Below are positions 1 to 8,023 of a DNA stretch of 64,000 nucleotides, piece by piece. A program made the position numbers and the translations under genes. Under the pieces are notes generated by a model. It did not search any database. It saw only the letters and a list, made by a program, of their open reading frames with translations, and had not been told where the DNA came from. Position 1 is the first letter of the stretch. Every line of letters begins with the position of its first letter. This DNA comes from Actinophytocola xanthii (lineage in GTDB: Bacteria > Actinomycetota > Actinomycetes > Mycobacteriales > Pseudonocardiaceae), in assembly GCF_001921205.1 (NCBI RefSeq), contig NZ_MSIE01000045.1:43278-107277 (forward strand). The letters run 5' to 3'.

Positions 1-144
1 CTGCGCCCGGAACAGGCGGATGGCGTGCTGCTGGATCGCGGCCTTGGTCCTCGCCTTCTTCCGCTCACGCAACCCGCCCGGGGCCCCGCCTCCGGCGATG
101 GCCTCAGCGATGGCCTCAGCGTTGGGTCGGGACGCCGAGCTCAT
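1..144 (-). CDS. TetR-family regulator, N-terminal fragment cut by the window edge
   Basis: Reading the minus strand from the ATG at 144 gives 48 residues that run off the window. They end in RERKKARTKAAIQQHAIRLF, the standard opening of the first helix of a TetR/AcrR DNA-binding domain. The start lies inside the last codons of the MFS gene (stop at 116), a 29-base overlap that suggests translational coupling in one minus-strand operon. The residues before RERKK are Ala/Gly-rich, so a TTG at about 72 is an alternative start. By inference it represses the exporter through the palindrome upstream of that gene. The ligand domain is outside the window. Confidence 0.65.
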   Translation of the reverse strand, partial: MSSASRPNAEAIAEAIAGGGAPGGLRERKKARTKAAIQQHAIRLFRAQ

Positions 145-1678
145 GGTCCGATTCTGCTTTCCGGGCTGCCGCGGCGGCGAGCCGGGGGGCGCGCGCCGGC
201 AGGAAGGCCAAGGTCAGCACGGCCCCCAGGACGGCCAGCCCGGCCGCGACCCAGAGCATCTGGCCGAACCCGTCCACGAACGCCGTGCGCACGTCCAGCA
301 GCAGCTCGGGCGACCCCAGCCGCCCGGCGGCCGCGACGCCGGCGTGCACGCTCTCCCGCACGGCCGCGGCCACCCGGTCCGGTAAGCCGGACAGGTCCAG
401 CCCGGAGGTGTAGCCGGAGTTCAGCACGCTGCCGAGAACCGCCGCGGACAGCGGGGCACCGAGCTTCTGCACGGCCTGGATGACCGCCGAGGCGACGCCC
501 GAGCGCTCGGTGTCGACCGTTGCCAGGGCGGCGGCGGTAGCGGTGGCCAGCGCGAGGCCGGCGCCGAATCCGCCGATCGCGGTCCAGGTGGCGGCGAGGC
601 CGTACCCTGTCGCGGCCGTGGTGCCGGTGGCCAGCACGAGCGCGGCGCCCAGCACCACGAAGCCGGCCGCCACCGTGATCTTGGCTCCGAGCTTGTCGAC
701 GAGCTTGTCGGCCAGCCCCGCACCGAGGATCATCCCGCCGAGCAGCGGGAGCAGCCGGATCCCGCTGCCCATCGGGTCGGCGCCGAGCACGGCCTGGAAG
801 TACTGCGGGGTCGCGAACATGAGCCCGAAGAACGCGAAGAGCCCGAGGGCCGTGAGGATCGTCCCCCAGGTGAACCGGGCCGAGGAGAACAGCGAGAGGT
901 CGACGAGTGCGCGGCCGGGGGAGCGCCGGTCCAGGGCCCGCTCCCAGAGCGCGAAGGCCCCCAGGAGCACGAGGCCGACGAGCATCCCGCCCACCGCCCC
1001 GGCCGACCCCCAACCGTCCTGACCGGCCCGGACCAGCCCGAAGGTGAGCACGGCGAGGCCGGCACTGGAGGTGAGCACGCCGACCGGGTCGAGCGCGGGC
1101 GGGACCTCGCTACGCGACTCCGGCAGCAGTACGGCCACCGCGACCAGCGCGAGCGCGATCACTGGCAGGTTCATCAGGAAGACCCAGCCCCACCAGAAGT
1201 TCGACAGCATCCAGCCGCCGACGATCGGCCCGAGCGGAAGCGCGATGAAGTTGGCCGCCGACCACACGCCGACCGCCCGTGGTCGCTCCTCCGGGGTGAA
1301 CATCACCGCGAGCGCGGACAACACGAGCGGCAGCACCATCGCGGCGCCGAGCCCGAGCACGGCCTGCGCCGCGATGAACATCTCCGGCGTGGTCGAGAGC
1401 GCCGCCAGGACCGAACCGCCCGCGTACACCACGAGCGCGACGAGCAGCATCCGCTTGCGCCCGAACCGGTCGCCGAGCAGCCCGCCGGGCAGCACCCCCG
1501 CCGCGAGCACCAGCGTGTAGGCGGAGACGAACCACTGCAGCTCCGAGGCGGACGCGTGCAGCGCCGGCGCCAACGTAGACAGTGCCACCGTGAGGATCGT
1601 GACCGGCAGCGCCACCGCGATCACCACCACGCTCAACGCCCCGAGCGCCCACCACCGCCGAGCCCCGACCCCATCCAT
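116..1678 (-). CDS. MFS drug exporter, DHA2 (EmrB/QacA) type
   Basis: This 520-residue membrane protein is predicted to be a proton-driven exporter of small molecules with about 14 membrane helices. The cytoplasmic loop between helices 2 and 3 carries the MFS motif A (GDRFGRKRM). The helix-5 region reads ALPLGPIVGGWML, matching the proton:drug antiporter motif C. The frame is open for 160 codons further upstream, but that stretch is Arg/Pro-rich shadow sequence. MDGVGARRWW just before the first helix is the natural start, and it lies about 30 bases downstream of a palindromic operator. The gene overlaps a TetR regulator downstream, a typical self-regulated drug-efflux pair. The substrate cannot be read. 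Confidence 0.85.
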   Translation of the reverse strand: MDGVGARRWWALGALSVVVIAVALPVTILTVALSTLAPALHASASELQWFVSAYTLVLAAGVLPGGLLGDRFGRKRMLLVALVVYAGGSVLAALSTTPEMFIAAQAVLGLGAAMVLPLVLSALAVMFTPEERPRAVGVWSAANFIALPLGPIVGGWMLSNFWWGWVFLMNLPVIALALVAVAVLLPESRSEVPPALDPVGVLTSSAGLAVLTFGLVRAGQDGWGSAGAVGGMLVGLVLLGAFALWERALDRRSPGRALVDLSLFSSARFTWGTILTALGLFAFFGLMFATPQYFQAVLGADPMGSGIRLLPLLGGMILGAGLADKLVDKLGAKITVAAGFVVLGAALVLATGTTAATGYGLAATWTAIGGFGAGLALATATAAALATVDTERSGVASAVIQAVQKLGAPLSAAVLGSVLNSGYTSGLDLSGLPDRVAAAVRESVHAGVAAAGRLGSPELLLDVRTAFVDGFGQMLWVAAGLAVLGAVLTLAFLPARAPRLAAAAARKAESDHELGVPTQR

Positions 1679-1707
1679 GACCCCTCCAGTTGTCACGTGA
1701 AAGCTAA

Positions 1708-1739
1708 CTCTGAACTGAAAGTACACTGTCAGTTCAGAG
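1708..1739. promoter_or_regulatory. Inverted-repeat operator upstream of the MFS/TetR operon
   Basis: Two perfect 11-base arms, CTCTGAACTGA and TCAGTTCAGAG, are separated by 10 bases and end 29 bases before the MFS start codon. Symmetry, size and position match a TetR-family operator overlapping the promoter. The likely ligand-responsive repressor is the truncated TetR gene at the end of this operon. The surrounding 60 bases are more AT-rich than the flanks. Confidence 0.6.
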
Positions 1740-1785
1740 CTGGCTACCACTTTCCGCGCGGCGGGAGCGCGGCTGGAGGTGCGGG

Positions 1786-2025
1786 CTACTCCGCGCGGTG
1801 GCGGCGACCGCGGGTGGGGCGGGCGGCGTCGGGTGACGGCGGCGCGGAGGACGGGGTGGCCGCCGGTGCGGGGGCGGTCGTGGCCGAGGCCCCGGTGCTC
1901 GGCGAGGGGCCCGGGATGGGGCGCTCGGTGGGGGGCGGGCTCGGGGTGGCGGGGTCGCTTCGGCCGGCCATCTCGCGCAGCAGCTCGTCGAAGATGGGTG
2001 TCGCCGACACGTCGTCCGGGGTCAT
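1786..2025 (-). CDS. Small Pro/Ala-rich hypothetical protein
   Basis: A 79-residue open frame starts MTPDDVSATPIFDELLREM and continues as a disordered Pro/Ala/Ser-rich tail ending in basic residues (RGRRHRAE). The ATG at 2025 is preceded at good distance by an AGGAG ribosome site, which supports it over the longer open frame upstream. The N-terminal 20 residues look like a short conserved helix; the rest is low complexity. It is divergent from the enoyl-CoA hydratase gene. I do not recognise a function. Confidence 0.55.
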   Translation of the reverse strand: MTPDDVSATPIFDELLREMAGRSDPATPSPPPTERPIPGPSPSTGASATTAPAPAATPSSAPPSPDAARPTRGRRHRAE

Positions 2026-2197
2026 GCGAGCTCCTAGGGGCCTGTGGAACGGACGGTGACGCCCGCACCGACACAGCGTGCCAAAGCGATCCGCCCACGA
2101 TCGGGCTAACTCCTCGCCGCCCTCGTGGCCACGGCGCGTACGCGAGCTTCGACCGGTGGAGTGGCCGCGGGGCCACCGCCTAGGTGAGGATGAACCC

Positions 2198-3031
2198 ATG
2201 ACTGCGACGCTGGACGATCTTGTCAGCCTCCGGGTGGCCACTGTGGACGGGGTCGCCGAGGTGACCCTCGTCGGCCCGGGCAAGGGCAACGCCATGGGGC
2301 CGGACTTCTGGCGAGAGCTCCCCCTGGTCTTCGGCGCGCTCGACGCCGACCCCGAGGTTCGCGCGGTCATCCTGACCGGCGCCGGCCCGAACTTCTCCTA
2401 CGGCCTCGACCTCCCGGCGATGATGTCCACCTGGGCACCCCTGCTCGCCGACCGCGCGCTCGCCGGACCCCGCTCGGCCTTCCTCGACGAGATCCGCGCC
2501 CTGCAGGCGGCGGTCACCTCCGTAGCCGTCTGCCGCAAGCCGGTCGTCGCCGCCGTCGCGGGGTGGTGCATCGGCGGCGGGGTCGACCTGATCGCCGCCG
2601 CCGACGTGCGGCTGGCCAGCGCCGACGCCCGGTTCAGCGTGCGCGAGGTGAAGGTGGCGATCGTGGCCGACCTCGGCAGCCTCCAGCGGCTCGCCGGGAT
2701 CGTCGGCGAGGGGCACCTGCGCGAGCTCGCCTTCACCGGCAAGGACATCGACGCGAGCCGGGCGGAGCGGATCGGGCTGGTGAACGACGTCCACCCCGAC
2801 CGGGACGCGGTGCTCGCCGCCGCGCGCGAGCTGGCGGGCGAGGTCGCCGCGAACCCCCCGCTGGTCGTGCAGGGCGTCAAGGACGTGCTCGGCCAACGGC
2901 GCGAGCAGCAGGTGGCCGACGGTTTGCGGTACGTGTCGGCGTGGAACGCGGCGTTCCTGCCCAGCGAGGACCTCGGCGAGGCGACCAGCGCGTTCCTCGA
3001 GCGGCGGGCCCCGCGGTTCCGGGGTGAGTGA
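2198..3031 (+). CDS. Enoyl-CoA hydratase/isomerase (crotonase) family protein
   Basis: A 277-residue crotonase-fold protein. The oxyanion-hole segment GAGPNFSYGLDL and the second segment AAVAGWCIGGGVDLIAAADVRLAS are clear, as is the later FSVREVKVAIVADLG region. The first oxyanion segment has Ser-Tyr where hydratases often have Ala/Ser-Gly. The acidic residue of VREVKVAIVADLG is where delta3,delta2 or dienoyl-CoA isomerases place catalytic acids, so isomerase activity is possible. The start at 2198 follows GGTGAGGA at good spacing. Thirty bases downstream begins an acyl-CoA ligase with its own strong ribosome site, so the two probably form an operon for activation and beta-oxidation-type processing of a carboxylic acid. 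The substrate is unknown. Confidence 0.85.
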   Translation: MTATLDDLVSLRVATVDGVAEVTLVGPGKGNAMGPDFWRELPLVFGALDADPEVRAVILTGAGPNFSYGLDLPAMMSTWAPLLADRALAGPRSAFLDEIRALQAAVTSVAVCRKPVVAAVAGWCIGGGVDLIAAADVRLASADARFSVREVKVAIVADLGSLQRLAGIVGEGHLRELAFTGKDIDASRAERIGLVNDVHPDRDAVLAAARELAGEVAANPPLVVQGVKDVLGQRREQQVADGLRYVSAWNAAFLPSEDLGEATSAFLERRAPRFRGE

Positions 3032-3061
3032 GATGGCCAGCAGAGACAGGAGGCGACACGC

Positions 3062-4768
3062 GTGACGAGCGCGACCGACACGTTCCAGGCAGCCAGGGAC
3101 TTCCTGCTCGAGTACCGGGAGGACTACCACCGCGCCAGCGCCGACTTCGCGTGGCCGAGCCTGACCGAGTTCAACTGGGCACTCGACTGGTTCGACGTGG
3201 TCGCCTCGCGGGAGCCGACCGCGAGCCGCCCCGCGCTCTGGATCGTCGAGGAGGACGGCCGGGAGACCCGGTGGACCTTCGCCGACCTGTCCCGACGGTC
3301 CAACCAGGTCGCCAACTGGTTACGCGCCAACGGTGTCCGGCGCGGTGACCGGGTGGTCCTCATGCTGGGCAACCAGGGTGAGCTGTGGGAGACGATTCTC
3401 GCGGCGATGAAGCTCGGCGCGGTGCTGATCCCCGCGTCGACCCTGCTGGGCGCCGCGGACCTGCGCGACCGGGTGGACCGCGGCCGGGTCGCGCACGTGG
3501 TGGCACGTGCGGAGGACACGCCGAAGTTCGCCGACGTGCCGGGCTCCTACACCAGGATCGCCGTGGGGGAGCGGGTCGAGGGCTGGCTGGCGTTCGCCGA
3601 CTCGGCGGGGGCGTCGGGGGAGTTCACCCCGGACGGCGTCACCTCTGCCGAGGACACTCTGCTGCTGTACTTCACCTCCGGGACCACGGCCAAGCCCAAG
3701 CTGGTGCGGCACACCCACGTTTCCTACCCGGTCGGCCATCTGTCCACGATGTACTGGATCGGGCTCGAGCCGGGCGACGTGCACCTCAACATCTCCTCGC
3801 CGGGCTGGGCGAAGCACGCCTGGAGCAACGTCTTCGCGCCCTGGAACGCCGAGGCGACGGTGTTCATCCACAACTACTCCCGCTTCGACGCGACCGCCCT
3901 GATGTCCCAGATGGATCGCTGTGGCGTCACCTCGTTCTGCGCTCCGCCGACGGTGTGGCGGATGCTCATCCAAGCCGACCTGTCCCAGCTGCGCACGCCG
4001 CCGGCGAAGGTCGTCGGTGCCGGCGAGCCCCTCAACCCGGAGGTGATCGAGCAGGTCTCCAAGGCGTGGAACGTCACGATCCGGGACGGCTTCGGCCAGA
4101 CCGAGACCTCGGTCCAGGTAGCGAACACGCCGGGTCAGCCGGTGAAGCCGGGCTCGATGGGCCGCGCCCTGCCCGGCTTCGGCATCGCGCTGCTCGACGC
4201 GGCCGGGGTGCCCAGCGACGAGGGCGAGATCTGCATCGACCTGTCCCGCCGGCCGGTCGGCCTGATGGCCGACTACGCCGACGACGAGGAACGCACCGCC
4301 GAGGTCATGCGTGAGGGCTACTACCACACCGGCGACGTCGGCTCGCGCGACGCGGACGGCTACATCACCTATGTCGGGCGCGCCGACGACGTGTTCAAGG
4401 CGTCGGACTACCGGATCTCGCCGTTCGAGCTGGAGAGCGTGCTCATCGAGCATGAGGCCGTGGCCGAGGCCGCCGTGGTCCCCTCGCCCGACCCCATCCG
4501 CCTCGCCGTGCCCAAGGCCTACGTCGTCCTGACCGCCGGGCACCGCCCGGACGCCGACACGGCCCGCTCGATCCTCGCCTTCGCCCGGGAGCACCTGGCT
4601 CCCTACAAGCGGATCCGCCGGCTCGAGTTCGCCGACCTGCCCAAGACGATCTCCGGCAAGATTCGCCGCGTCGAGCTGCGCGGTCGGGAGCGGGAGGTCC
4701 ACCAGGACCCCTCGGCCACGGTCGGCGGCGAGTACCGCGAGGAGGACTTCCCCGATCTCAAGGCGTGA
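3062..4768 (+). CDS. AMP-forming acyl-CoA synthetase (medium-chain/MACS-like)
   Basis: A 568-residue adenylate-forming enzyme that activates a carboxylic acid to acyl-AMP and then acyl-CoA. The P-loop-like motif YFTSGTTAKPK is near residue 205. The adenine-binding DGFGQTE is near 345, the YYHTGD aspartate near 425, and the C-terminal catalytic Lys lies in KTISGKIRR near 545. Length and the WAKHAWSNVFAPW segment resemble medium-chain acyl-CoA synthetases. The GTG start follows AGGAGG. A 105-base internal stretch of this gene (4533-4637) occurs again at 7487-7591 beside a transposase remnant. The gene itself is intact. It is probably co-transcribed with the preceding hydratase. Confidence 0.88.
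   Translation: MTSATDTFQAARDFLLEYREDYHRASADFAWPSLTEFNWALDWFDVVASREPTASRPALWIVEEDGRETRWTFADLSRRSNQVANWLRANGVRRGDRVVLMLGNQGELWETILAAMKLGAVLIPASTLLGAADLRDRVDRGRVAHVVARAEDTPKFADVPGSYTRIAVGERVEGWLAFADSAGASGEFTPDGVTSAEDTLLLYFTSGTTAKPKLVRHTHVSYPVGHLSTMYWIGLEPGDVHLNISSPGWAKHAWSNVFAPWNAEATVFIHNYSRFDATALMSQMDRCGVTSFCAPPTVWRMLIQADLSQLRTPPAKVVGAGEPLNPEVIEQVSKAWNVTIRDGFGQTETSVQVANTPGQPVKPGSMGRALPGFGIALLDAAGVPSDEGEICIDLSRRPVGLMADYADDEERTAEVMREGYYHTGDVGSRDADGYITYVGRADDVFKASDYRISPFELESVLIEHEAVAEAAVVPSPDPIRLAVPKAYVVLTAGHRPDADTARSILAFAREHLAPYKRIRRLEFADLPKTISGKIRRVELRGREREVHQDPSATVGGEYREEDFPDLKA
4533..4637 (+). repeat. Source copy of a 105-bp direct repeat (inside the acyl-CoA synthetase gene)
   Basis: This stretch of the ligase gene, encoding the segment around GHRPDADTARSILAFAREHL, reappears at 7487-7591 with a single difference (C at 4564, T at 7518). 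It keeps its codon phase in the ligase, so this is taken as the original copy. Confidence 0.95.
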
Positions 4769-4792
4769 GGGCGATCGTCGACGGGCGCCGGG

Positions 4793-6334
4793 TCACCGCA
4801 CGGAGAGCGCGTGCCGAAAGACGTTCCCGGGGTCCCAGCGTGACTTCGCGGCACGCAGGCGGGGGTAGTTCGCGTCGTAGTAGAGGGTGTGCCAGGGCCT
4901 GCCGGACGTGTTCTGGGTCGGGTCCGCCAGGTCGACGTCGGGGTAGTTGACGTAGGCGCCGGCCGCGGGAACGCCGCCGGTGTCGGCGTACACGTCCCGG
5001 TAGAGCTCGCGCAGCCAGTCGACGTGCCGGGCGTCCTGCGCCGGGTCGGCCCAACCCGTGAGGTAGAAGGCCAACATCGTCGAGTCGCGCCGTGCGGTCG
5101 CCGTGGCGTCCGCGCGGAGGGAGTTGATCGCGCCGCCGTAGGTGTTGAGGCTCACCGACCCGGCCGCCGTCTCGTAGCCGGTGCGGGTCAGGTGGTGGTA
5201 CAGGGCGGCGCGCTGCCGCTCGGTCAGGCCGGTGCGGTGGAAGGCGGACTTCACCTTCAGCCGCCACCTCTTGCCGTCGTCCTCGACGTGTCGAAGCGTC
5301 GCCGCCAGCCAGGGCAGCGTCTCCTGGGACCGGGACGGCGTGACGTCGACGCCGTCGCTCAGCGCGGCGACCTGGTCGTCCAGCACGTGGGCCGCGTCGG
5401 CGGGGACCTGTCCGGACAGGACGTGCACGCCCGTGCTCCGGCGGTTGAGGACCAGTTCGCCGTAGAGGCTCGTTCCAGGGTCGCCGGGTGCGCTGTTGCG
5501 TTCGCACCAGGTGCCGAAGTTGCCCGCGAGTCGGTGGAAGCCGCGCTCGTCCATGCCGTCCCAGGGCCAGCTGACGTGGAAGTTCAGCACCCGTGCGGGA
5601 GGGGCGGGCAGCGACCGGAACCAGTACCGGGTGACCACGCCGAAGTTCCCCCCGCCGCCTCCGGTGTGCGCCCACCACAGCTCCCGGCGCGGATCGGACA
5701 GTTCGCTGGTGGCGACCACGGCGCCCACCTCGCCCGACTGGTCCACGACGACGACCTCGACCGCGTACAGGTGGTCGCTCGCGAGGCCGTGCAGCCGGGA
5801 CAACCGGCCGTAGCCGCCGCCCGCGACGTGCCCGCCCGCCCCGACGCCGGGGCACGAGCCACCCGGGATCGTGACGCCCCAGCCGAGGTAGAGCGCGCGG
5901 TACACCTCGCCGAGCGTCGCGCCCGCCTCGACCGCGTACGCCGCCCGCCTCCGGTCGAAGTAGACACGGTTCAGGCCGGCCAGGTCGATCAGCACCCGCA
6001 CCTCCGGGTCGTCGACGAACCCCTCGAACCCGTGCCCGCCGGCGCGCACCGCGACCCGGCGTCCCGAGCGGACCGCGTCCCGCACGGCGTCCACGACCGC
6101 GGCGGTGGACCCGACGACCCGCACCTCCTCCGGTGCGCCGACGAAGCGGCTGTTGCCCCGGCGCACGAGGTCCTCGTACCGCGGGTCGCCCGGGAGCACG
6201 TGAACCGGGCCGAGCGGCGGCGGGCAGTTCTCGGGGTCGCTGTTCGGCGACGTCGCGCCGAGGCCGGCGGTGGACGCGGCGGCGCCGGCCGCCGCGCCGG
6301 CGCGCAGGAGGTTTCGGCGGCTGTGCTGGGTCAT
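4793..6334 (-). CDS. Secreted FAD-linked oxidase, berberine-bridge-enzyme type
   Basis: A 513-residue flavoprotein. The N-terminus (HSRRNLLRAGAAAGAAAST) is a twin-arginine signal, so the folded holoenzyme should be exported. The FAD-binding PCMH domain follows. His101 in AGGHGFEGF and Cys161 in GGSCPGVGAGGH are the two residues that carry 8-alpha-histidyl and 6-S-cysteinyl bonds in bicovalent BBE enzymes. A C-terminal BBE element with YVNYPD is present. The start at 6334 was chosen because it places the RR motif at the N-terminus; the ribosome site is weak (GAGAGG). The gene is divergent from a TetR-like regulator with a perfect inverted repeat between them. Family members oxidise sugars, alkaloids or other secondary metabolites. 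Confidence 0.85.
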   Translation of the reverse strand: MTQHSRRNLLRAGAAAGAAASTAGLGATSPNSDPENCPPPLGPVHVLPGDPRYEDLVRRGNSRFVGAPEEVRVVGSTAAVVDAVRDAVRSGRRVAVRAGGHGFEGFVDDPEVRVLIDLAGLNRVYFDRRRAAYAVEAGATLGEVYRALYLGWGVTIPGGSCPGVGAGGHVAGGGYGRLSRLHGLASDHLYAVEVVVVDQSGEVGAVVATSELSDPRRELWWAHTGGGGGNFGVVTRYWFRSLPAPPARVLNFHVSWPWDGMDERGFHRLAGNFGTWCERNSAPGDPGTSLYGELVLNRRSTGVHVLSGQVPADAAHVLDDQVAALSDGVDVTPSRSQETLPWLAATLRHVEDDGKRWRLKVKSAFHRTGLTERQRAALYHHLTRTGYETAAGSVSLNTYGGAINSLRADATATARRDSTMLAFYLTGWADPAQDARHVDWLRELYRDVYADTGGVPAAGAYVNYPDVDLADPTQNTSGRPWHTLYYDANYPRLRAAKSRWDPGNVFRHALSVR

Positions 6335-6373
6335 GGCGCAAGCCTCTCGGCGCGCACGGCCCACGACGAGTAG

Positions 6374-6401
6374 TTTCGTCACACGAGCTGATGTGACGAA
6401 A
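6374..6401. promoter_or_regulatory. Perfect inverted repeat between the BBE oxidase and its regulator
   Basis: Ten-base arms TTTCGTCACA and TGTGACGAAA flank an 8-base spacer, centred in the 78-base divergent region. The right arm runs directly into the AAGGAG ribosome site of the TetR-like gene, so bound protein would block both expression of the regulator and transcription of the oxidase. The form is that of a TetR-family operator. Confidence 0.7.
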
Positions 6402-6412
6402 AGGAGTCGGGG

Positions 6413-7219
6413 GTGGAGTGTGTCGAATGCGCGGGTTCGTTGCCGCGCGACCCGGGGCGGGGACGCCCGCGGCGGTACTGCTCGCGCGCCTGCCAGGCAC
6501 GGGCGTACCGGCGCCGACGCGACCACGTCGCGGCCGGGCGACGCCGCGAACCCGCCGGTCGCCCCGCGACGACCGCCACCACCGTGCGCGAGGGCCTCGT
6601 GGAGCTCGCGATCAGGACCGCCGACGCCGCCGGTCTCGGCGCTGTCGCCATGCGCACCCTCGCCGAACGTGCCGGGCTACCAGTGCACGCGCTGTACCAG
6701 GCCGTCCATGACCGCGCCGAACTGCTCGCCGCGATGGCGGAGCGCACCATCGGCGACCGCATGCCCCAACGCCCCGCCCCGGCGGACCCGCGCGCCGCGC
6801 TCGACCAGCTTGCCCGCGACGAATGGGCGATGTACCGCCGCCACCCCTGGCTGGTCACGATCCTCGCCACCGGGCGGCCGCCGACCGGTCCCGCGGTGCT
6901 GTCCATCGTGGACCGCGCGGTCGAGGCGCTCACCCTCGCCGGCTACTCGCCGGCCGACGCGTTCGCCGGCTACCTCGCCCTCGACGGCTACGTCCAGGGG
7001 ATGGCTCTGCTCGTCGACCGCGAGACCGCCGACACCACCTACCACACCTGGCGAACAGCCACCCTCCACCGCCTGGAGCGCACCGGCCGCGTCCAGCGCC
7101 ACCCGTGGCTGGCCGCCGTCCGGCACAGCGACCCACGGCGAGCCGCCAGGGAGCTGGACACCTGGTTCGACTTCGGGCTCCGCCGCCTGCTCGACGGCCT
7201 GCTCCCCGCCCTCCCGTAG
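6413..7219 (+). CDS. TetR-family regulator with an N-terminal cysteine (zinc-ribbon-like) segment
   Basis: A 268-residue protein starting at a GTG seven bases after AAGGAG. Residues 1-37 hold CVEC and YCSRAC followed by a basic run (AYRRRR), a four-cysteine zinc-binding pattern seen on a subset of actinobacterial TetR proteins. The TetR helix-turn-helix follows at about 58-105 (MRTLAERAGLPVHALYQAV), then an all-helical ligand domain. It is divergent from the exported flavin oxidase and overlaps a perfect inverted repeat with its ribosome site, so autoregulation and control of the oxidase are the likely roles. The inducer is unknown. Confidence 0.85.
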   Translation: MECVECAGSLPRDPGRGRPRRYCSRACQARAYRRRRDHVAAGRRREPAGRPATTATTVREGLVELAIRTADAAGLGAVAMRTLAERAGLPVHALYQAVHDRAELLAAMAERTIGDRMPQRPAPADPRAALDQLARDEWAMYRRHPWLVTILATGRPPTGPAVLSIVDRAVEALTLAGYSPADAFAGYLALDGYVQGMALLVDRETADTTYHTWRTATLHRLERTGRVQRHPWLAAVRHSDPRRAARELDTWFDFGLRRLLDGLLPALP

Positions 7220-7294
7220 CCGTGGGCGCTCAGACCAAGGCGCTAGGTGACTTGGTCATGAGGTTGGTGACGGTGTGTTGGCTTGATCATGGGT

Positions 7295-7348
7295 GAGGCC
7301 TCCGGTGCGGTGGTGATTGCGAAGTCAGTCACCACACTCGGAGGCCTC
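7295..7348 (+). mobile_element. Hairpin-forming left end of an IS481-type element
   Basis: The 10-base arms GAGGCCTCCG and CGGAGGCCTC form the base of a stem-loop, and the inner sequence (GGTGGTGA against TCACCAC) extends it. The right arm ends one base before the ATG of the transposase fragment and contains its ribosome-site-like GGAGG. Such stems near an IS end can hide the ribosome site when transcription enters from outside. The exact terminal inverted repeat and target duplication could not be defined because the other end is missing. Confidence 0.45.
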
Positions 7349-7349
7349 G

Positions 7350-7486
7350 ATGGGACACGCTAACGCTCGTTTGACCGTGCATGGACGCCTGGTGTTGGTT
7401 GAGCGGGTCGCTGCTGGCAGACCGGTCGCTCATGTGGCGAAAGAACTCGGTGTGTCCCGGCAGTGTGCGCATCGGTGGGTGCGCAG
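7350..7486 (+). pseudogene. IS481-family transposase, N-terminal fragment
   Basis: The frame from ATG 7350 encodes MGHANARLTVHGRLVLVERV and then a helix-turn-helix (VAHVAKELGVSRQCAHRWV), the usual N-terminus of IS481-family transposases. After about 45 residues the homology stops abruptly at 7487, where a copy of acyl-CoA ligase sequence begins. No rve/DDE catalytic domain follows, so the element is dead. The frame stays open by chance through the foreign segment. Confidence 0.75.
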
Positions 7487-7591
7487 CCGCCGGGCACCGC
7501 CCGGACGCCGACACGGCTCGCTCGATCCTCGCCTTCGCCCGGGAGCACCTGGCTCCCTACAAGCGGATCCGCCGGCTCGAGTTCGCCGACC
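7487..7591 (+). repeat. 105-bp copy of acyl-CoA synthetase gene sequence
   Basis: This block matches 4533-4637 at 104 of 105 positions in the same orientation, 2,954 bases away. Its left edge is the break in the transposase fragment. Its right edge lies 24 bases before the stop codon of the MerR gene on the other strand. It is too short to encode a functional domain. It is an ectopic duplication and not part of the insertion sequence itself. Confidence 0.95.
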
Positions 7592-7615
7592 ACGGCCTGC
7601 CGTCTCGTGTCCGGC

Positions 7616-8002
7616 TCAGTTCGCCGGGCTCGGTGTGGACGGTGCCGCGGTGATCACTGTGTTCAGGATCTGGCGGGACGTGGTGAGGTCCTCGATGGCC
7701 TGGTCGATCCGGTCGCGTTCCCGCCGCAGCCGCGCCACGAGGTCCGGACAGATCGGCACCAGTCGCTCGCCGTCCTCCCGGATGCACGGCAACACCGAGG
7801 AGATCGTCGCGGTGGACAGGCCAGCAGCCAGCAGGCCCCGGATCCGGCGCACCACGGCGACGTCGGAGGACAGGTACTCCCGGTACCCGCTTGGTCGGCG
7901 TTGCGGTTGGAGCAATCCCTGCTCCTCGTAGTAGCGCAACAGCCGTTGGCTCACTCCGCTGCGTCGGGACAACTCCCCGATCCTGATCGTCTGCACCGAC
8001 AC
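7616..8002 (-). CDS. MerR-family transcriptional regulator
   Basis: A protein of 128 residues with the MerR winged helix at the N-terminus (IRIGELSRRSGVSQRLLRYYEEQGLL, then GYREY) followed by a coiled-coil dimerisation helix. It lacks the cysteines of metal-sensing MerR proteins apart from two isolated ones (LPCIREDG, PICPD), so the signal is probably an organic compound. The GTG at 8002 is preceded by GGGAG; a GTG at 8017 would add five residues. It is divergent from an MFS exporter/quinone reductase operon and the shared region holds a MerR-style promoter dyad. Confidence 0.85.
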   Translation of the reverse strand: MSVQTIRIGELSRRSGVSQRLLRYYEEQGLLQPQRRPSGYREYLSSDVAVVRRIRGLLAAGLSTATISSVLPCIREDGERLVPICPDLVARLRRERDRIDQAIEDLTTSRQILNTVITAAPSTPSPAN

Positions 8003-8023
8003 TGCGACTCCCGCCACACGGCA

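Noticed and set aside
7381..7653. A 90-codon open frame carrying part of the ligase sequence
   Set aside because: It is a chance fusion of IS remnant and the duplicated block with no complete domain and no ribosome site.
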